A DNA stretch of 64,000 nucleotides from Cellulophaga tyrosinoxydans (GCF_900176415.1 NZ_FWXO01000003.1:62001-126000); one strand, 5' to 3'. Shown: positions 7,689 to 16,704, counted from the first letter of the stretch. The notes: a model not told the origin generated them from the sequence alone. Made by a program: numbers and translations.

Positions 7689-8569
7689 TCCTTTTCTGAT
7701 TGTAGTTGGTTCTTATAATCTTCCATATTAGCTTTAATTTTATCATCTAATTCTGGCTCTTTAATATCTTTATATTTTTTTAGCTCTTGTAATAATGTAT
7801 TGGCTACTATAAGACGAGCTCCTTTTTTATTATCTGCAGGAATAACGTACCAGGGAGCATGTGGTCTTGATGTTTTATTTAATGCATCTTCATAGCATTC
7901 TTGATACTTATCCCAAAGTTGGCGTTCTTTTAAATCTCCTGGAGAAAACTTCCAATTTTTTTTCTGAAGTTGCAATCTTCTTAATAGTCGCTGTCTTTGC
8001 TCCTCTTTAGATAAGTGTAAGAAAAACTTAAAAATAATTGTTCCGTTATCTGCAATATGCTTTTCAAAATTATTTATTTGCTCAAAACGCTTTTTCCAAA
8101 AAACATCATCAATATCTTCGACTGAATGGATCCCTGGAATATGTTCTCCCATAATATACTCAGGGTGCACTCTGGTTACTAATACATTTTCATAATGTGT
8201 ACGATTAAAGACACCAACTTTACCCTTTGCTGGTAATGCAATATAATGCCTCCAAATGTAATCATGCTTAAGCTCTAATTCTGTTGGCACTTTAAAACTA
8301 TGCACAACAACTCCTCGAACATTAAAATCTTTAAAAACTTCTCGAATTAGGCTATCCTTACCTGCAGTATCCATACCTTGTAAACAGACCAGAACACTGT
8401 ATTTGCCATGTGCATATAAGGTATCTTGAAACTCGCCTAATTCTCTTCTTACTTTGTCTAATTGCTTTTTAAGATCATCATCATCTTCGCCAAAATTTTC
8501 ATAAGTATTGCAATTATCTAAACTTATTTGATCTTTAACACGGTAAAAATCTATATCAATGTCCTTCAT
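7685..8569 (-). CDS. Polyphosphate kinase 2 family (polyphosphate:nucleotide phosphotransferase)
   Basis: A 294-residue P-loop kinase of the PPK2 family, which moves phosphate between polyphosphate and nucleotides in the cytoplasm. Walker A is GMDTAGKDSLIREV (about 66-79). The lid and Walker B regions are recognisable as WRHYIALPAKGKVGVFNRTHYENVLVTRVHP and IFKFFLHLSKEEQRQRL. The one-domain length fits short class I or III enzymes. Which nucleotide (AMP, ADP, GDP) is used cannot be decided by eye. The gene heads a two-gene unit with the M28 peptidase. Confidence 0.9.
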   Translation of the reverse strand: MKDIDIDFYRVKDQISLDNCNTYENFGEDDDDLKKQLDKVRRELGEFQDTLYAHGKYSVLVCLQGMDTAGKDSLIREVFKDFNVRGVVVHSFKVPTELELKHDYIWRHYIALPAKGKVGVFNRTHYENVLVTRVHPEYIMGEHIPGIHSVEDIDDVFWKKRFEQINNFEKHIADNGTIIFKFFLHLSKEEQRQRLLRRLQLQKKNWKFSPGDLKERQLWDKYQECYEDALNKTSRPHAPWYVIPADNKKGARLIVANTLLQELKKYKDIKEPELDDKIKANMEDYKNQLQSEKE

Positions 8570-8768
8570 GGTATGAATATAAAATATTTTTATAGACTTT
8601 AATATTCTATAATTTTAAAACTATCAATTTTAGGTAAAAATTAGCATAATTTGAGTTTCTTATACAGAAAAAACTGGCGTACATCGAGAAAATAGTTTTT
8701 TACGGTAATTTGATATTAAATTTACGTAAGCAACATCCCAAATGTTACTTTTTTAAAATCTTAACCTA

Positions 8769-9455
8769 ATGAGAAGTATTTCAAATATACTATGCCTTTT
8801 GGCATTTCTGCTATTTACCTCTTTTACAACAGATAGAGCTTGCGAATATGTGGGTTCTAATATTGAGTTTATAGAGACACAAACTAAAAAGGCACTCTCA
8901 GAGCAAGATCTTAATAAAGCCAAGTTTCAGGTTTACAAAGCTATTAATGCTATTGAAAAAACTAGAGAAAAATTAAAAGACTGTGGTTGTAGTTATGCAT
9001 CGAAAAATTTATTTGATGGCTTAGATAATTTAATTAAAGCAACAAAAACATCTACTATAAAAGCCGCACATTTATTAATAGAACGAGCTTTAGTTAACAC
9101 TGCATCCAGTTTAGAATCTTTACACGAACATTATACACACCAAGGTAATTATCAAGCAGATTTACTTACTTTAAATATTAAAACTTCTGATGAAGAAAAG
9201 TTAAGTAATAAAATAACTACAGATAGAGAACTTCGTCAAAAAATAGATGTTTCATTAGAAAAATTTGAAAAATCACTAAACTTAGTAGTTGAAAGTGTTG
9301 ATTGTAAAGAAGCAACAAAATTTACTACCGATATTTATAAAAAATGCGAACAAGCGCTTCTAAAAGATGATCTAACAGAAGGCAAGAAATACTACAATTT
9401 AAGAACAAAAGCTATAGCCTCCGCAGCGCTAAAAAAATTAGAAGGTTGTAAATAA
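8769..9455 (+). CDS. Exported helical protein with internal Cys-bounded repeat, unknown function
   Basis: 228 residues with a signal peptide (about 1-23, LLAFLLFTSFTTDRA). The mature part is almost all amphipathic helix. Two stretches look related: C25 to the CGC near residue 74 (with ALSEQDLNKAKFQVYKAI) and Cys about 178 to Cys 227 (with ALLKDDLTEGKKYYNLRT). Each begins and ends with Cys, suggesting an ancient duplication with possible disulfides. I do not recognise a named family. It is divergent from ppk2 and convergent with the NtrC-like gene, 9 nt apart. Confidence 0.75.
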   Translation: MRSISNILCLLAFLLFTSFTTDRACEYVGSNIEFIETQTKKALSEQDLNKAKFQVYKAINAIEKTREKLKDCGCSYASKNLFDGLDNLIKATKTSTIKAAHLLIERALVNTASSLESLHEHYTHQGNYQADLLTLNIKTSDEEKLSNKITTDRELRQKIDVSLEKFEKSLNLVVESVDCKEATKFTTDIYKKCEQALLKDDLTEGKKYYNLRTKAIASAALKKLEGCK

Positions 9456-9464
9456 TTCTGATTT

Positions 9465-10628
9465 TTATTTACTCGCAAATAATTTAACATCGTTTACATC
9501 AACTTCTGCGTTACCTAAAATTATTAAACGCTCTACCACATTTCTAAGCTCACGAATATTACCAGTCCAATCGTATTCTTTTAATAAGTTAACTGCCTTT
9601 TCGGTGAATACTTTAGGAGCTGTTCCATGCTCCGCTGCTATCTTTTCTGCAAAATGCCCAATTAACAGTGGAATATCATCACGCCTATCATTTAAAGCCG
9701 GAACTTTAACTAAAATCACCGCAAGTCGATGGTACAAATCCTCTCTGAACCTACCTTCTTCTATTTCTGTCTTTAAATCTTTATTAGTAGCCGCAACTAC
9801 TCTAACATTAACCTTTATATCTTTATCCGTACCAACTCTAGATATTTTACTTTCTTGCAAAGCTCTTAGCACTTTTGCCTGAGCAGACAAGCTCATATCG
9901 CCAATTTCATCTAAAAATATGGTTCCATTATTAGCTGCTTCAAATTTACCAGCTCTATCTTTAACCGCAGAAGTAAAAGCTCCTTTTACATGACCAAAAA
10001 GCTCACTTTCAATTAATTCCGAAGGTATTGCCGCGCAGTTAACCTCAATAAAAGGCGCACTACTTCTCTGGCTTTTTTCATGAATCCAATGTGCTACCAG
10101 TTCTTTACCCGTACCGTTTGGACCTGTAATTAAAACACGAGCATCTGTAGGGGCAACTTTCTCTATCATGTCTTTAATAGCACCGATAGCATCGCTCTCC
10201 CCTACCATTTCATAGTTTTTACTAACCTTTTTCTTTAATATTTTGTTTTCAACAACCAGTTCTTTTCTGTCTAATGCATTTCTTACCGTAGTTAGCAATC
10301 TGTTTAAATCTGGTGGTTTTGATATATAATCAAATGCACCTAAGCGCATTGTATTTACAGCCGTATCCAAATCGCCATGGCCAGAAATCATAATAAAAGG
10401 AATTTCTGGTTTAATTTTTTTACATGCTTCAAGCACCTCTACACCATCCATTTTTGGCATTTTAATATCGCAAAGCACCAAATCGTAGTCTTCTTTTTTT
10501 AATATTTCTATACCCTTTAAACCATCTTCTGCTTCATCAACTGTATACGTATCGCTCTCTTCAGATAGAATTTTAACTAAAACTCTTCTTATGGCTGCTT
10601 CATCTTCTATTACAAGTATTCTTGACAT
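9465..10628 (-). CDS. NtrC-type response regulator without Fis domain (sigma-54 activator-like)
   Basis: 387 residues. A receiver domain (1-120) has phosphoacceptor D54 in LCDIKMPKMDG and the switch residues MISGHG and ISKPP. An AAA+ domain (about 140-365) has Walker A GPNGTGKE, Walker B GTIFLDEIGD and the R-finger region GRFREDLYHRL. The sigma-54 contact loop reads GAFTSA instead of GAFTGA. The protein ends at VKLFASK, directly after the AAA+ helical part, so there is no Fis-type DNA-binding helix. It is the last gene of a five-gene operon; no histidine kinase is adjacent. Confidence 0.9.
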   Translation of the reverse strand: MSRILVIEDEAAIRRVLVKILSEESDTYTVDEAEDGLKGIEILKKEDYDLVLCDIKMPKMDGVEVLEACKKIKPEIPFIMISGHGDLDTAVNTMRLGAFDYISKPPDLNRLLTTVRNALDRKELVVENKILKKKVSKNYEMVGESDAIGAIKDMIEKVAPTDARVLITGPNGTGKELVAHWIHEKSQRSSAPFIEVNCAAIPSELIESELFGHVKGAFTSAVKDRAGKFEAANNGTIFLDEIGDMSLSAQAKVLRALQESKISRVGTDKDIKVNVRVVAATNKDLKTEIEEGRFREDLYHRLAVILVKVPALNDRRDDIPLLIGHFAEKIAAEHGTAPKVFTEKAVNLLKEYDWTGNIRELRNVVERLIILGNAEVDVNDVKLFASK

Positions 10629-10647
10629 GATTGTTTATTATAATTTA

Positions 10648-11523
10648 TTAAAGTCCTATTCTAAAACCAGTTCTAAAATAGAAACTTGATTCGTTGTTTA
10701 ATATAATGCTTTCTTTTCTTTCTTCATTGCGTAATACTCCATTATTAAAGAGTGTATGCCCCATAAAACCATAAACAAACATATTTTTAGCTATGGTATG
10801 TTGATAGCCTAATGTAATTAAAGCGGCAGAGGAAGAAATGGCCGCTGCTGAATTGCCGTTCGGAAGAAGCATATTATTTTGGAGATTTGCGTAATAACCA
10901 TCCAAAATAAATTCGGTTTGAAACACACTTTTTTCTGTACGATAAAATTTTAAAGCACTTTTTGGCGCACCTATTACATATGCCCATTTAGGATCAAATC
11001 TCTTTTCAAAATACAGCACAGGCAGTGGTATTCGAAAAGCTACAGTAGAATTATAGGACAATCCCAAAACCAATCTGGTAGGCTTTTCAACATTTTTTTT
11101 CTCCTTCAATACTCCAACAGTGACATTCATGGCAATATCATTCTTTTGCAAGGGTTCGTTTAATGTGGAAGAAATTCTTGGAGTAACCACCCCAATAAAA
11201 CGCCAATCTTCATTATACCGATACATATAAGCCAAATTAAGATCTATCACATGAAAATCTTTAAAAACATCCTTATCAAAAGCCACTTCCTGATCCAATA
11301 CATAAGCGAATTTGTTATATTCTCCTCCAATGATAAAATTATCTTCTTTACCAACTTTAATTGGAACATTAGCCACTATTTTTAACCTTGTTAAAGCTAC
11401 TTCGTCTTTATTTTTAGGCATACTCATATACTCAAGTCTAAAAACATCAGGAGTTTGAGCGTTTATTCCAGAAATCGTAATTAAAAAAATAATTACGGTA
11501 CTCCAAATTCTCTTATTTATCAT
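10648..11523 (-). CDS. DUF6268-type outer-membrane beta-barrel protein
   Basis: 291 residues with signal peptide (1-22, ending GINAQ) followed by repeated amphipathic strands ending in an aromatic-rich C-terminal strand FYFRTGFRIGL, as expected for an outer-membrane barrel. The general sequence (MYRYNEDWRFIGVVTPRISSTL, MFVYGFMGHTLFNNG) matches the DUF6268 family of Bacteroidota. Function unknown. It sits 8 nt after mscS and 19 nt before the regulator in one operon, suggesting an envelope-stress or envelope-maintenance theme. Confidence 0.75.
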   Translation of the reverse strand: MINKRIWSTVIIFLITISGINAQTPDVFRLEYMSMPKNKDEVALTRLKIVANVPIKVGKEDNFIIGGEYNKFAYVLDQEVAFDKDVFKDFHVIDLNLAYMYRYNEDWRFIGVVTPRISSTLNEPLQKNDIAMNVTVGVLKEKKNVEKPTRLVLGLSYNSTVAFRIPLPVLYFEKRFDPKWAYVIGAPKSALKFYRTEKSVFQTEFILDGYYANLQNNMLLPNGNSAAAISSSAALITLGYQHTIAKNMFVYGFMGHTLFNNGVLRNEERKESIILNNESSFYFRTGFRIGL

Positions 11524-11531
11524 TCTAAATA

Positions 11532-12449
11532 TTATAGTTTATCCTTCTTCATATTTAGAACGGGAGATTGTTGGAACAAATGAACATCTCTCTGAGGAAA
11601 AGGAATACTTACATTGTTTTCTTTAAACTTAGCGTTGATGGTGTAACGTATAGCGCTTTTAATTCTAGGAGAAGAAAAGCTATCGCTAACAAAAAAATTA
11701 ATATCAAAAAGCAAAGCCGAATCTCCAAAATCTTGAAATAACACAAAAGGCTTAGGGCTTTTCAATACTCCTTTTTGTTGATGCACTGCATCTTCTAATA
11801 ATTTGGTAACTAATTCTACATTACTTCCATAAGCCACACCTACGCTTACTGTTTCCCTTGTTGTTTTATGATTTTGTGTATAATTATAAATAATTTCTCC
11901 AATGAATTTATGATTTGGAATGATAATTACTTTATCATCTCGTGTAATGCACCTTGTTGTTCTTAGTTTTATTTCAAACACCTTACCAACTTTACCATCT
12001 ATTTCTACTATATCTCCAACACTCATAGATTTATCTACGATGATAAATATTCCACCTATAATATCCTGAAATAGCTCTTGTAAGGCAAGACCTAAACCAA
12101 CAAACAGTGCTGCAGATGCAGTAAGTAATATTGTTATATTTATTCCTGCAGCACTCATGGTAAATAATATCACCACCACATATACTACATACCGAATAAA
12201 CTTGAAAACGCTGATAAATTTATTTTTATCATCAACTTCCATTTTTCGGGTAAACAAATATCGTAACCATTTTAAAATAAAAGATGTTGCAACAAAAGCC
12301 GCAAACAACAACAAAAGCAAACCAATTGTTATATGAATTTGTTTGTCGCCACTACCAAAATGGAAACCCAATTCAAGAAAATCTTGTATAGAACCCCAAA
12401 TATCTTCTTCTATTATTTCTTTTACTTTTTCCGCTTTTTGTTGCATCAT
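11532..12449 (-). CDS. Mechanosensitive ion channel, MscS family
   Basis: 305 residues. Three membrane segments are seen at about 40-63, 85-105 and 107-130. The pore helix carries the Gly/Ala-rich pattern ASAALFVGLGLALQELFQDIIGG. The beta domain follows (VGDIVEIDGKVGKVFEIKLRTTRC, IIIPNHKFIGEIIYNYT). It should open on membrane tension in the inner membrane. Length is close to E. coli MscS (286). It starts 3 nt after the ABC permease gene. Confidence 0.92.
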   Translation of the reverse strand: MMQQKAEKVKEIIEEDIWGSIQDFLELGFHFGSGDKQIHITIGLLLLLFAAFVATSFILKWLRYLFTRKMEVDDKNKFISVFKFIRYVVYVVVILFTMSAAGINITILLTASAALFVGLGLALQELFQDIIGGIFIIVDKSMSVGDIVEIDGKVGKVFEIKLRTTRCITRDDKVIIIPNHKFIGEIIYNYTQNHKTTRETVSVGVAYGSNVELVTKLLEDAVHQQKGVLKSPKPFVLFQDFGDSALLFDINFFVSDSFSSPRIKSAIRYTINAKFKENNVSIPFPQRDVHLFQQSPVLNMKKDKL

Positions 12450-12452
12450 TTA

Positions 12453-13790
12453 CTAATACTTTAACCACCTATAAAGTTCTTTATAGCTAGGTTTTTTTCC
12501 ATACATTAAAATACCTACACGATATATTTTCGCAGCTAACCAAACTATACCAATAAAAGTAATAATTAATAATGTAATTGATAATATTACTTGCCATACC
12601 GGCACTCCACCTTCGCCTATTCCGCTGGATAGCCGCATAAGCATAACAATTGGAGATGTTAATGGAAATAATGAAAACGCTACTGCTATTGGACCATGGG
12701 GATTATTAAATACAGAAAAGAATCCTACATAAATTGCCAACATTAATGGTAAAATAACCGGAAAAACAAATTGCTGCGTATCTGTTTCGTTATCTACAGC
12801 TGCACCTATTGCTGCGTAAATAGAACTGTATATTAAATATCCTAACAAAAAATAAACCATAAAAAAGCTTATCAACATTACCCAAGGAATTTTATATATC
12901 TCTGCACCAAGAGCCATAGCTTTTTCACTAATATTAGATACAGATGTTGCCGCTGGCATTCCGTTTTTGGCTAATTGATTTGTGGTGTCGAAACTTGCTG
13001 GGTCTACATCAAAAACTAAAATTAACACTGTTAAAAGTATTGATGCAGAAATTATCCAAATAACGAATTGGGTTATACCTGCCAATGACGTACCAATGAT
13101 CTTACCCATCATTAATTGAAAAGGTTTTACAGATGAAATTATAACCTCAATAATTCTACTTGTTTTTTCTTCTATTACACTGCGCATAACAAAACCACCA
13201 TAAATAATAATGAACATCATTATTAAATAGCCAAAACCACCACCAATAAAAGCTTTAATTTCATTAAAACCTTTTATGTTTAATTCTCCAGAAAACGTTG
13301 CCGTATTAATAGCATATGCTTTGTCAATTTCGATAAATTCTTTTTTTGATACACCTAGTTCCTGCAACCTGTTTTGCTCTAATCTGTTTTTAAAAATTTG
13401 TTCTAACTTATCCAGAACCATTGTACTTGGAGCTTCTTTGGTATAAAAAAATGTTTGCTCAGAAATCTCCTCTAAAGTAGATGCATTAGGAATATGCAAA
13501 AGTCCGTAAAAGCCAAGATTTACCGTAGAATCTTTAGCTACACTTAACGGAATATTTTTAAAGTTAACATACGATGTACTTTCAGTCGTAACAAATTCAT
13601 TTCCAAAATAATCACTTTCATTTAAAACAACTATAATCTGCTTATCCCCATCATTTAGCTTTGTTAAAAAAGCTATTAAAACAACCATGGCAACCATTAG
13701 AATTGGGCTTAAAAAAGTCATTATAACGAAAGATTTATTTCGGACTTTGGCCAAATATTCTCTTTTGATTATTAGTAAGAGTTTATGCAT
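12453..13790 (-). CDS. ABC transporter permease (ABC-2/NatB type)
   Basis: 445 residues. One N-terminal membrane segment (about 22-43) follows the usual KREYLAKVRNKSF start, then an extracytoplasmic domain (about 45-180), then five to six membrane segments from about 185 to 430. EEKTSRIIEVIISSVKPFQLMMGKIIG is the classic ABC-2 coupling region. With the ATPase encoded just upstream (8-nt overlap) it forms an exporter of unknown substrate; Na+ or lipophilic compounds are typical of the NatAB group. Confidence 0.88.
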   Translation of the reverse strand: MHKLLLIIKREYLAKVRNKSFVIMTFLSPILMVAMVVLIAFLTKLNDGDKQIIVVLNESDYFGNEFVTTESTSYVNFKNIPLSVAKDSTVNLGFYGLLHIPNASTLEEISEQTFFYTKEAPSTMVLDKLEQIFKNRLEQNRLQELGVSKKEFIEIDKAYAINTATFSGELNIKGFNEIKAFIGGGFGYLIMMFIIIYGGFVMRSVIEEKTSRIIEVIISSVKPFQLMMGKIIGTSLAGITQFVIWIISASILLTVLILVFDVDPASFDTTNQLAKNGMPAATSVSNISEKAMALGAEIYKIPWVMLISFFMVYFLLGYLIYSSIYAAIGAAVDNETDTQQFVFPVILPLMLAIYVGFFSVFNNPHGPIAVAFSLFPLTSPIVMLMRLSSGIGEGGVPVWQVILSITLLIITFIGIVWLAAKIYRVGILMYGKKPSYKELYRWLKY

Positions 13791-14718
13791 TAGAGTTTTT
13801 ACTTTCTATGGTTTGTATGAAAATATCATTCACTGTAGGTATTCTTTCTAAAAAATGATTAATTGGTGCTTTAGATGCGAGATAAGTTAAAATCTCCTGT
13901 GTACTAAGGTTTTCCAATTGTAGGCTAAAGTTTAATTGATTCTCTTTTGCATCAATATGCGAATCTAGAATAATAAACCGCTTTGTTAACTCATTCAATA
14001 TCTCTTGAAAATTACTAGTTTGCATGCCAACATCAAAAATGTTCTTTTTATATGCCTTTTTTATACTAGATAAACTACCGTCAAGTATTTTTTCAGATTT
14101 ATGAATTAGCGTAATATATTCACAAAGCTCTTCAACAGATTCCATTCTGTGTGTAGAAAAAATGATAGAAGTTCCATTATTCTTTAACTCTAAAATTTCA
14201 TCTTTAATCATATTTGCATTAATAGGATCAAAGCCGCTGAATGGTTCGTCAAAAATTAAAAGTTTAGGTTCATGCAGTACCGTAACTATAAACTGTACCT
14301 TCTGAGCCATCCCTTTTGATAGCTCTTGTACTTTTTTATTCCACCAATCCCCTATTTCAAATTTATCAAACCAATATTTTAGTTTCTTCTTGGCATCATC
14401 TTTAGACAATCCTTTTAATTGTGCCAAGTACAACGCCTGTTCCCCAACTTTCATGCTCTTGTACAAACCCCTTTCTTCAGGCAAATAGCCTATCATAGAA
14501 ATATGCTCAGGATTTAGAGCTTGTCCGTTAAAGAAAACTTCACCTGAATCTGGATATGTAATTTGATTTATAATTCTAATTAAAGAAGTTTTACCAGCAC
14601 CATTAGGCCCAAGTAAGCCGTAAATACTATTTTCAGGAATTTCTAAAGAAACATTATTTAAAGCAATATGGCTGCCATACTTTTTACTGACTTCTTTAGC
14701 TACCAAAATATGGTTCAT
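13783..14718 (-). CDS. ABC transporter ATP-binding protein (NatA/CcmA-like)
   Basis: 311 residues from the Met at 14718 (MNHILVAKEVSKKYG). The open frame runs 43 codons further up, but that extension lacks ABC homology and would cross the promoter box at 14733-14740, so I choose the shorter start. Walker A GPNGAGKTSL, signature LSKGMAQKVQFI (LSKGM for LSGGQ), Walker B LLIFDEPFSGFD and H-loop FSTHR are all present. The last 80 residues form the accessory domain common in this group. It is the first gene of the five-gene operon. Confidence 0.92.
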   Translation of the reverse strand: MNHILVAKEVSKKYGSHIALNNVSLEIPENSIYGLLGPNGAGKTSLIRIINQITYPDSGEVFFNGQALNPEHISMIGYLPEERGLYKSMKVGEQALYLAQLKGLSKDDAKKKLKYWFDKFEIGDWWNKKVQELSKGMAQKVQFIVTVLHEPKLLIFDEPFSGFDPINANMIKDEILELKNNGTSIIFSTHRMESVEELCEYITLIHKSEKILDGSLSSIKKAYKKNIFDVGMQTSNFQEILNELTKRFIILDSHIDAKENQLNFSLQLENLSTQEILTYLASKAPINHFLERIPTVNDIFIQTIESKNSNA

Positions 14719-14732
14719 GCAAACAATTTTAC

Positions 14733-14740
14733 CAAAGATA
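14733..14740 (-). promoter_or_regulatory. -7 box of the ABC transporter-mscS operon
   Basis: On the minus strand this reads TATCTTTG, a perfect TAnnTTTG box 14 nt before the chosen ATG. It supports the shorter start of the ATPase. No good TTTG upstream element is seen. Confidence 0.5.
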
Positions 14741-14836
14741 TTGAATTGATTTAAAAGTGGGATTCTGTTTAAAGAATAAATTAACACCTCACTTTTGCAC
14801 CTTGTTTTTGTATGTATTTTCTTATAAAAAACAAAA

Positions 14837-14862
14837 CCCACCCTCAAGTAATCAAGGATGGG
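14837..14862 (-). terminator. Terminator of the grpE-dnaJ operon
   Basis: CCCACCCT (14837-14844) pairs with AGGATGGG (14855-14862) with one C.A mismatch. On the minus strand the stem is followed by TTTTGTTTTTTAT. It lies about 90 nt beyond the dnaJ stop. Confidence 0.75.
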
Positions 14863-14951
14863 AAAAAAATTGCTATGAAAAAGAAAATTAACGTTAGTTG
14901 CCCAACGTTATTTCAAATATAAGTTTTTTATTTTAAAAATTAATAAAATAC

Positions 14952-16070
14952 CTAAGAGAACATATCTTTTACCTTTTCAAAAAATGATTTATCTGATTTT
15001 TCAGGACTAGGAATAAAGTTTTCATTATCCTGCATTTTCTCAAAAAACTCTTTTTGTTCTTTATTCAAAGTTTTAGGTGTCCAAACATTTACATGCACAA
15101 GTAAATCTCCTGCACCATAACCATTAATACTATTAATTCCTTTTCCTCTTAATCGTAATATTTTACCAGATTGAATACCTGGCTCTAATTTAATACGAAC
15201 TTTACCTGTAACAGCGTCTATTTCTTTAGAAGTACCTAAAACAGCTTCAGATATACTCACATACAAATCGTAATGCAAATTATCCCCTTCTCTTTTTAAA
15301 GTTTCATGTTCTAAGGTTTCAATAGCAACAATTAAATCGCCAGGAACACCATTTCCTGGAGCATCATTACCTTTACCACTTACCTTTAACTGCATTCCAT
15401 CTTCAACACCTCCTGGTATTTTTACAGATACAGTCTCTTCTTTAACCACCATTCCTTGAGCATCTGCATCATGTGGCCTTTTATCTATTAACTGACCAGC
15501 GCCTCCACAACTACTACAAGTAGCCGCAGTTTGCATACGACCTAAAATGGTATTGGTAATTTTTGTTACTTGCCCTCTACCACCACAAGTACTACAAGTT
15601 TTATAGGTAACACCGCTTGCTTGTACTTTACGTTTTACCTTAATTTTTTTCTCTACACCATTCGCAACCTCTTCTAAAGTAAGCGAAACTCTTATTTTAA
15701 GACTACTCCCTTTTACTCGTCGTTGGCCACCGCCACCGCCGAAACCACTAAAACCTCCACCGCCAAAAGCACCGCCAAAAATATCTCCGAACTGACTGAA
15801 TATATCATCCATATTCATGCCACCGCCGCCTCCAAAGCCACCTGCGCCATCAAAAGCCGCATGACCGTATTGGTCATATCTTGCTTTTTTATTATCATCG
15901 CTCAGCACTTCATAAGCTTCTGCAGCTTTTTTAAACATCTCTTCAGCTTTTGCATCTCCAGGATTTTTATCTGGGTGATATTGTACCGCCTTTTTCCGAT
16001 ATGCCTTTTTAATTTCAGCTGCTGTCGCTCCTTTACTAATGCCTAATATGTCGTAATAATCTTCCTTCAT
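14952..16070 (-). CDS. dnaJ: Chaperone DnaJ, with a reduced zinc domain
   Basis: 372-residue Hsp40 co-chaperone that stimulates DnaK ATPase. The J domain (1-70) has the HPD motif in QYHPDKNPG. The Gly/Phe-rich part spans about 72-115. The zinc region holds only two CxxCxGxG-type repeats, CSTCGGRG and CSSCGGAG. These align with repeats 2 and 3 of E. coli DnaJ; repeats 1 and 4 are replaced by KRKVQASGVTYKT and HDADAQGMVV. One of the two zinc centres is therefore lost, which I believe is shared by other flavobacteria. C-terminal substrate-binding domains are complete. It is 9 nt downstream of grpE. Confidence 0.96.
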   Translation of the reverse strand: MKEDYYDILGISKGATAAEIKKAYRKKAVQYHPDKNPGDAKAEEMFKKAAEAYEVLSDDNKKARYDQYGHAAFDGAGGFGGGGGMNMDDIFSQFGDIFGGAFGGGGFSGFGGGGGQRRVKGSSLKIRVSLTLEEVANGVEKKIKVKRKVQASGVTYKTCSTCGGRGQVTKITNTILGRMQTAATCSSCGGAGQLIDKRPHDADAQGMVVKEETVSVKIPGGVEDGMQLKVSGKGNDAPGNGVPGDLIVAIETLEHETLKREGDNLHYDLYVSISEAVLGTSKEIDAVTGKVRIKLEPGIQSGKILRLRGKGINSINGYGAGDLLVHVNVWTPKTLNKEQKEFFEKMQDNENFIPSPEKSDKSFFEKVKDMFS

Positions 16071-16079
16071 ATCTATTTA

Positions 16080-16634
16080 TTAATTACCAACAACCACTTT
16101 TGGATGACGGATAATTTTATCTCCTAATTTAAAGCCCTTCTCGATTACATCTATAATTTTACCTTTCATTTTCTTATCTGGGGCAGGTATTTGGGTAATA
16201 GCTTCATGTAAGTCAGCATCAAAAACATCACCTGGTTTAGCTTCTACTTCTTCTAAACCTTTTGCTTTTAATACTTGCTTAAATTTATTTTGAATCAACT
16301 CAACGCCTTTAAACATTTCTTTATCTTCTGATTTTGACAATTCTTGTAGTGCTCTATCAAAATCGTCTGAAACTGGTAAAAGTGCAACTATTACCTCTTG
16401 ACCAGCAGTACGGAATAAATCCATACGCTCTTTAGACGTACGTTTTTTGTAATTTTCAAACTCAGCAAAAAGTCTAAGAAATTTGTCTTTCTCTTTTGCC
16501 AAATCTTCTTTTAATTGATCCTCAACAGAAAGTTCTTCAACTTCAACATTTTCAACTTGCTCTTGTTCTTTATCCTGAACTTCTTCGTTTAAATTACCGT
16601 CTAGTATTTCGTCAATATTGTTTTTATCACTCAT
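16080..16634 (-). CDS. grpE: Nucleotide exchange factor GrpE
   Basis: 184 residues. An acidic N-terminus and long coiled coil (about 30-85, with FAEFENYKKRTSKER) precede the beta domain containing PVSDDFDRAL and the conserved C-terminal HEAITQIPAPDKKMKGKIIDVIEKGFKLGDKIIRHPKVVVG. It releases ADP from DnaK. It forms a two-gene operon with dnaJ. An inverted repeat covers its promoter (see 16666-16688). Confidence 0.96.
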   Translation of the reverse strand: MSDKNNIDEILDGNLNEEVQDKEQEQVENVEVEELSVEDQLKEDLAKEKDKFLRLFAEFENYKKRTSKERMDLFRTAGQEVIVALLPVSDDFDRALQELSKSEDKEMFKGVELIQNKFKQVLKAKGLEEVEAKPGDVFDADLHEAITQIPAPDKKMKGKIIDVIEKGFKLGDKIIRHPKVVVGN

Positions 16635-16665
16635 GGATTTTATCTATTTTCAATCTGCAGTTTAC

Positions 16666-16704
16666 AATTGGCAAAAGTACTGCCAATTATTTAAAAATGT
16701 CAAA
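16666..16704 (-). promoter_or_regulatory. grpE-dnaJ promoter with overlapping inverted repeat
   Basis: Minus-strand -7 box TACTTTTG (16679-16672) and upstream TTTG (16704-16701), 21 nt apart, form a near-canonical Bacteroidota promoter. A perfect inverted repeat, AATTGGCA (16666-16673), 7 nt, TGCCAATT (16681-16688), is centred on the -7 box. It looks like an operator. It does not match CIRCE (TTAGCACTC-N9-GAGTGCTAA). Confidence 0.6.

Noticed and set aside
14718-14847. N-terminal extension of the ABC ATPase to 14847
   Set aside because: The extra 43 residues have no ABC similarity and would include the promoter box at 14733-14740 and run to the edge of a terminator.
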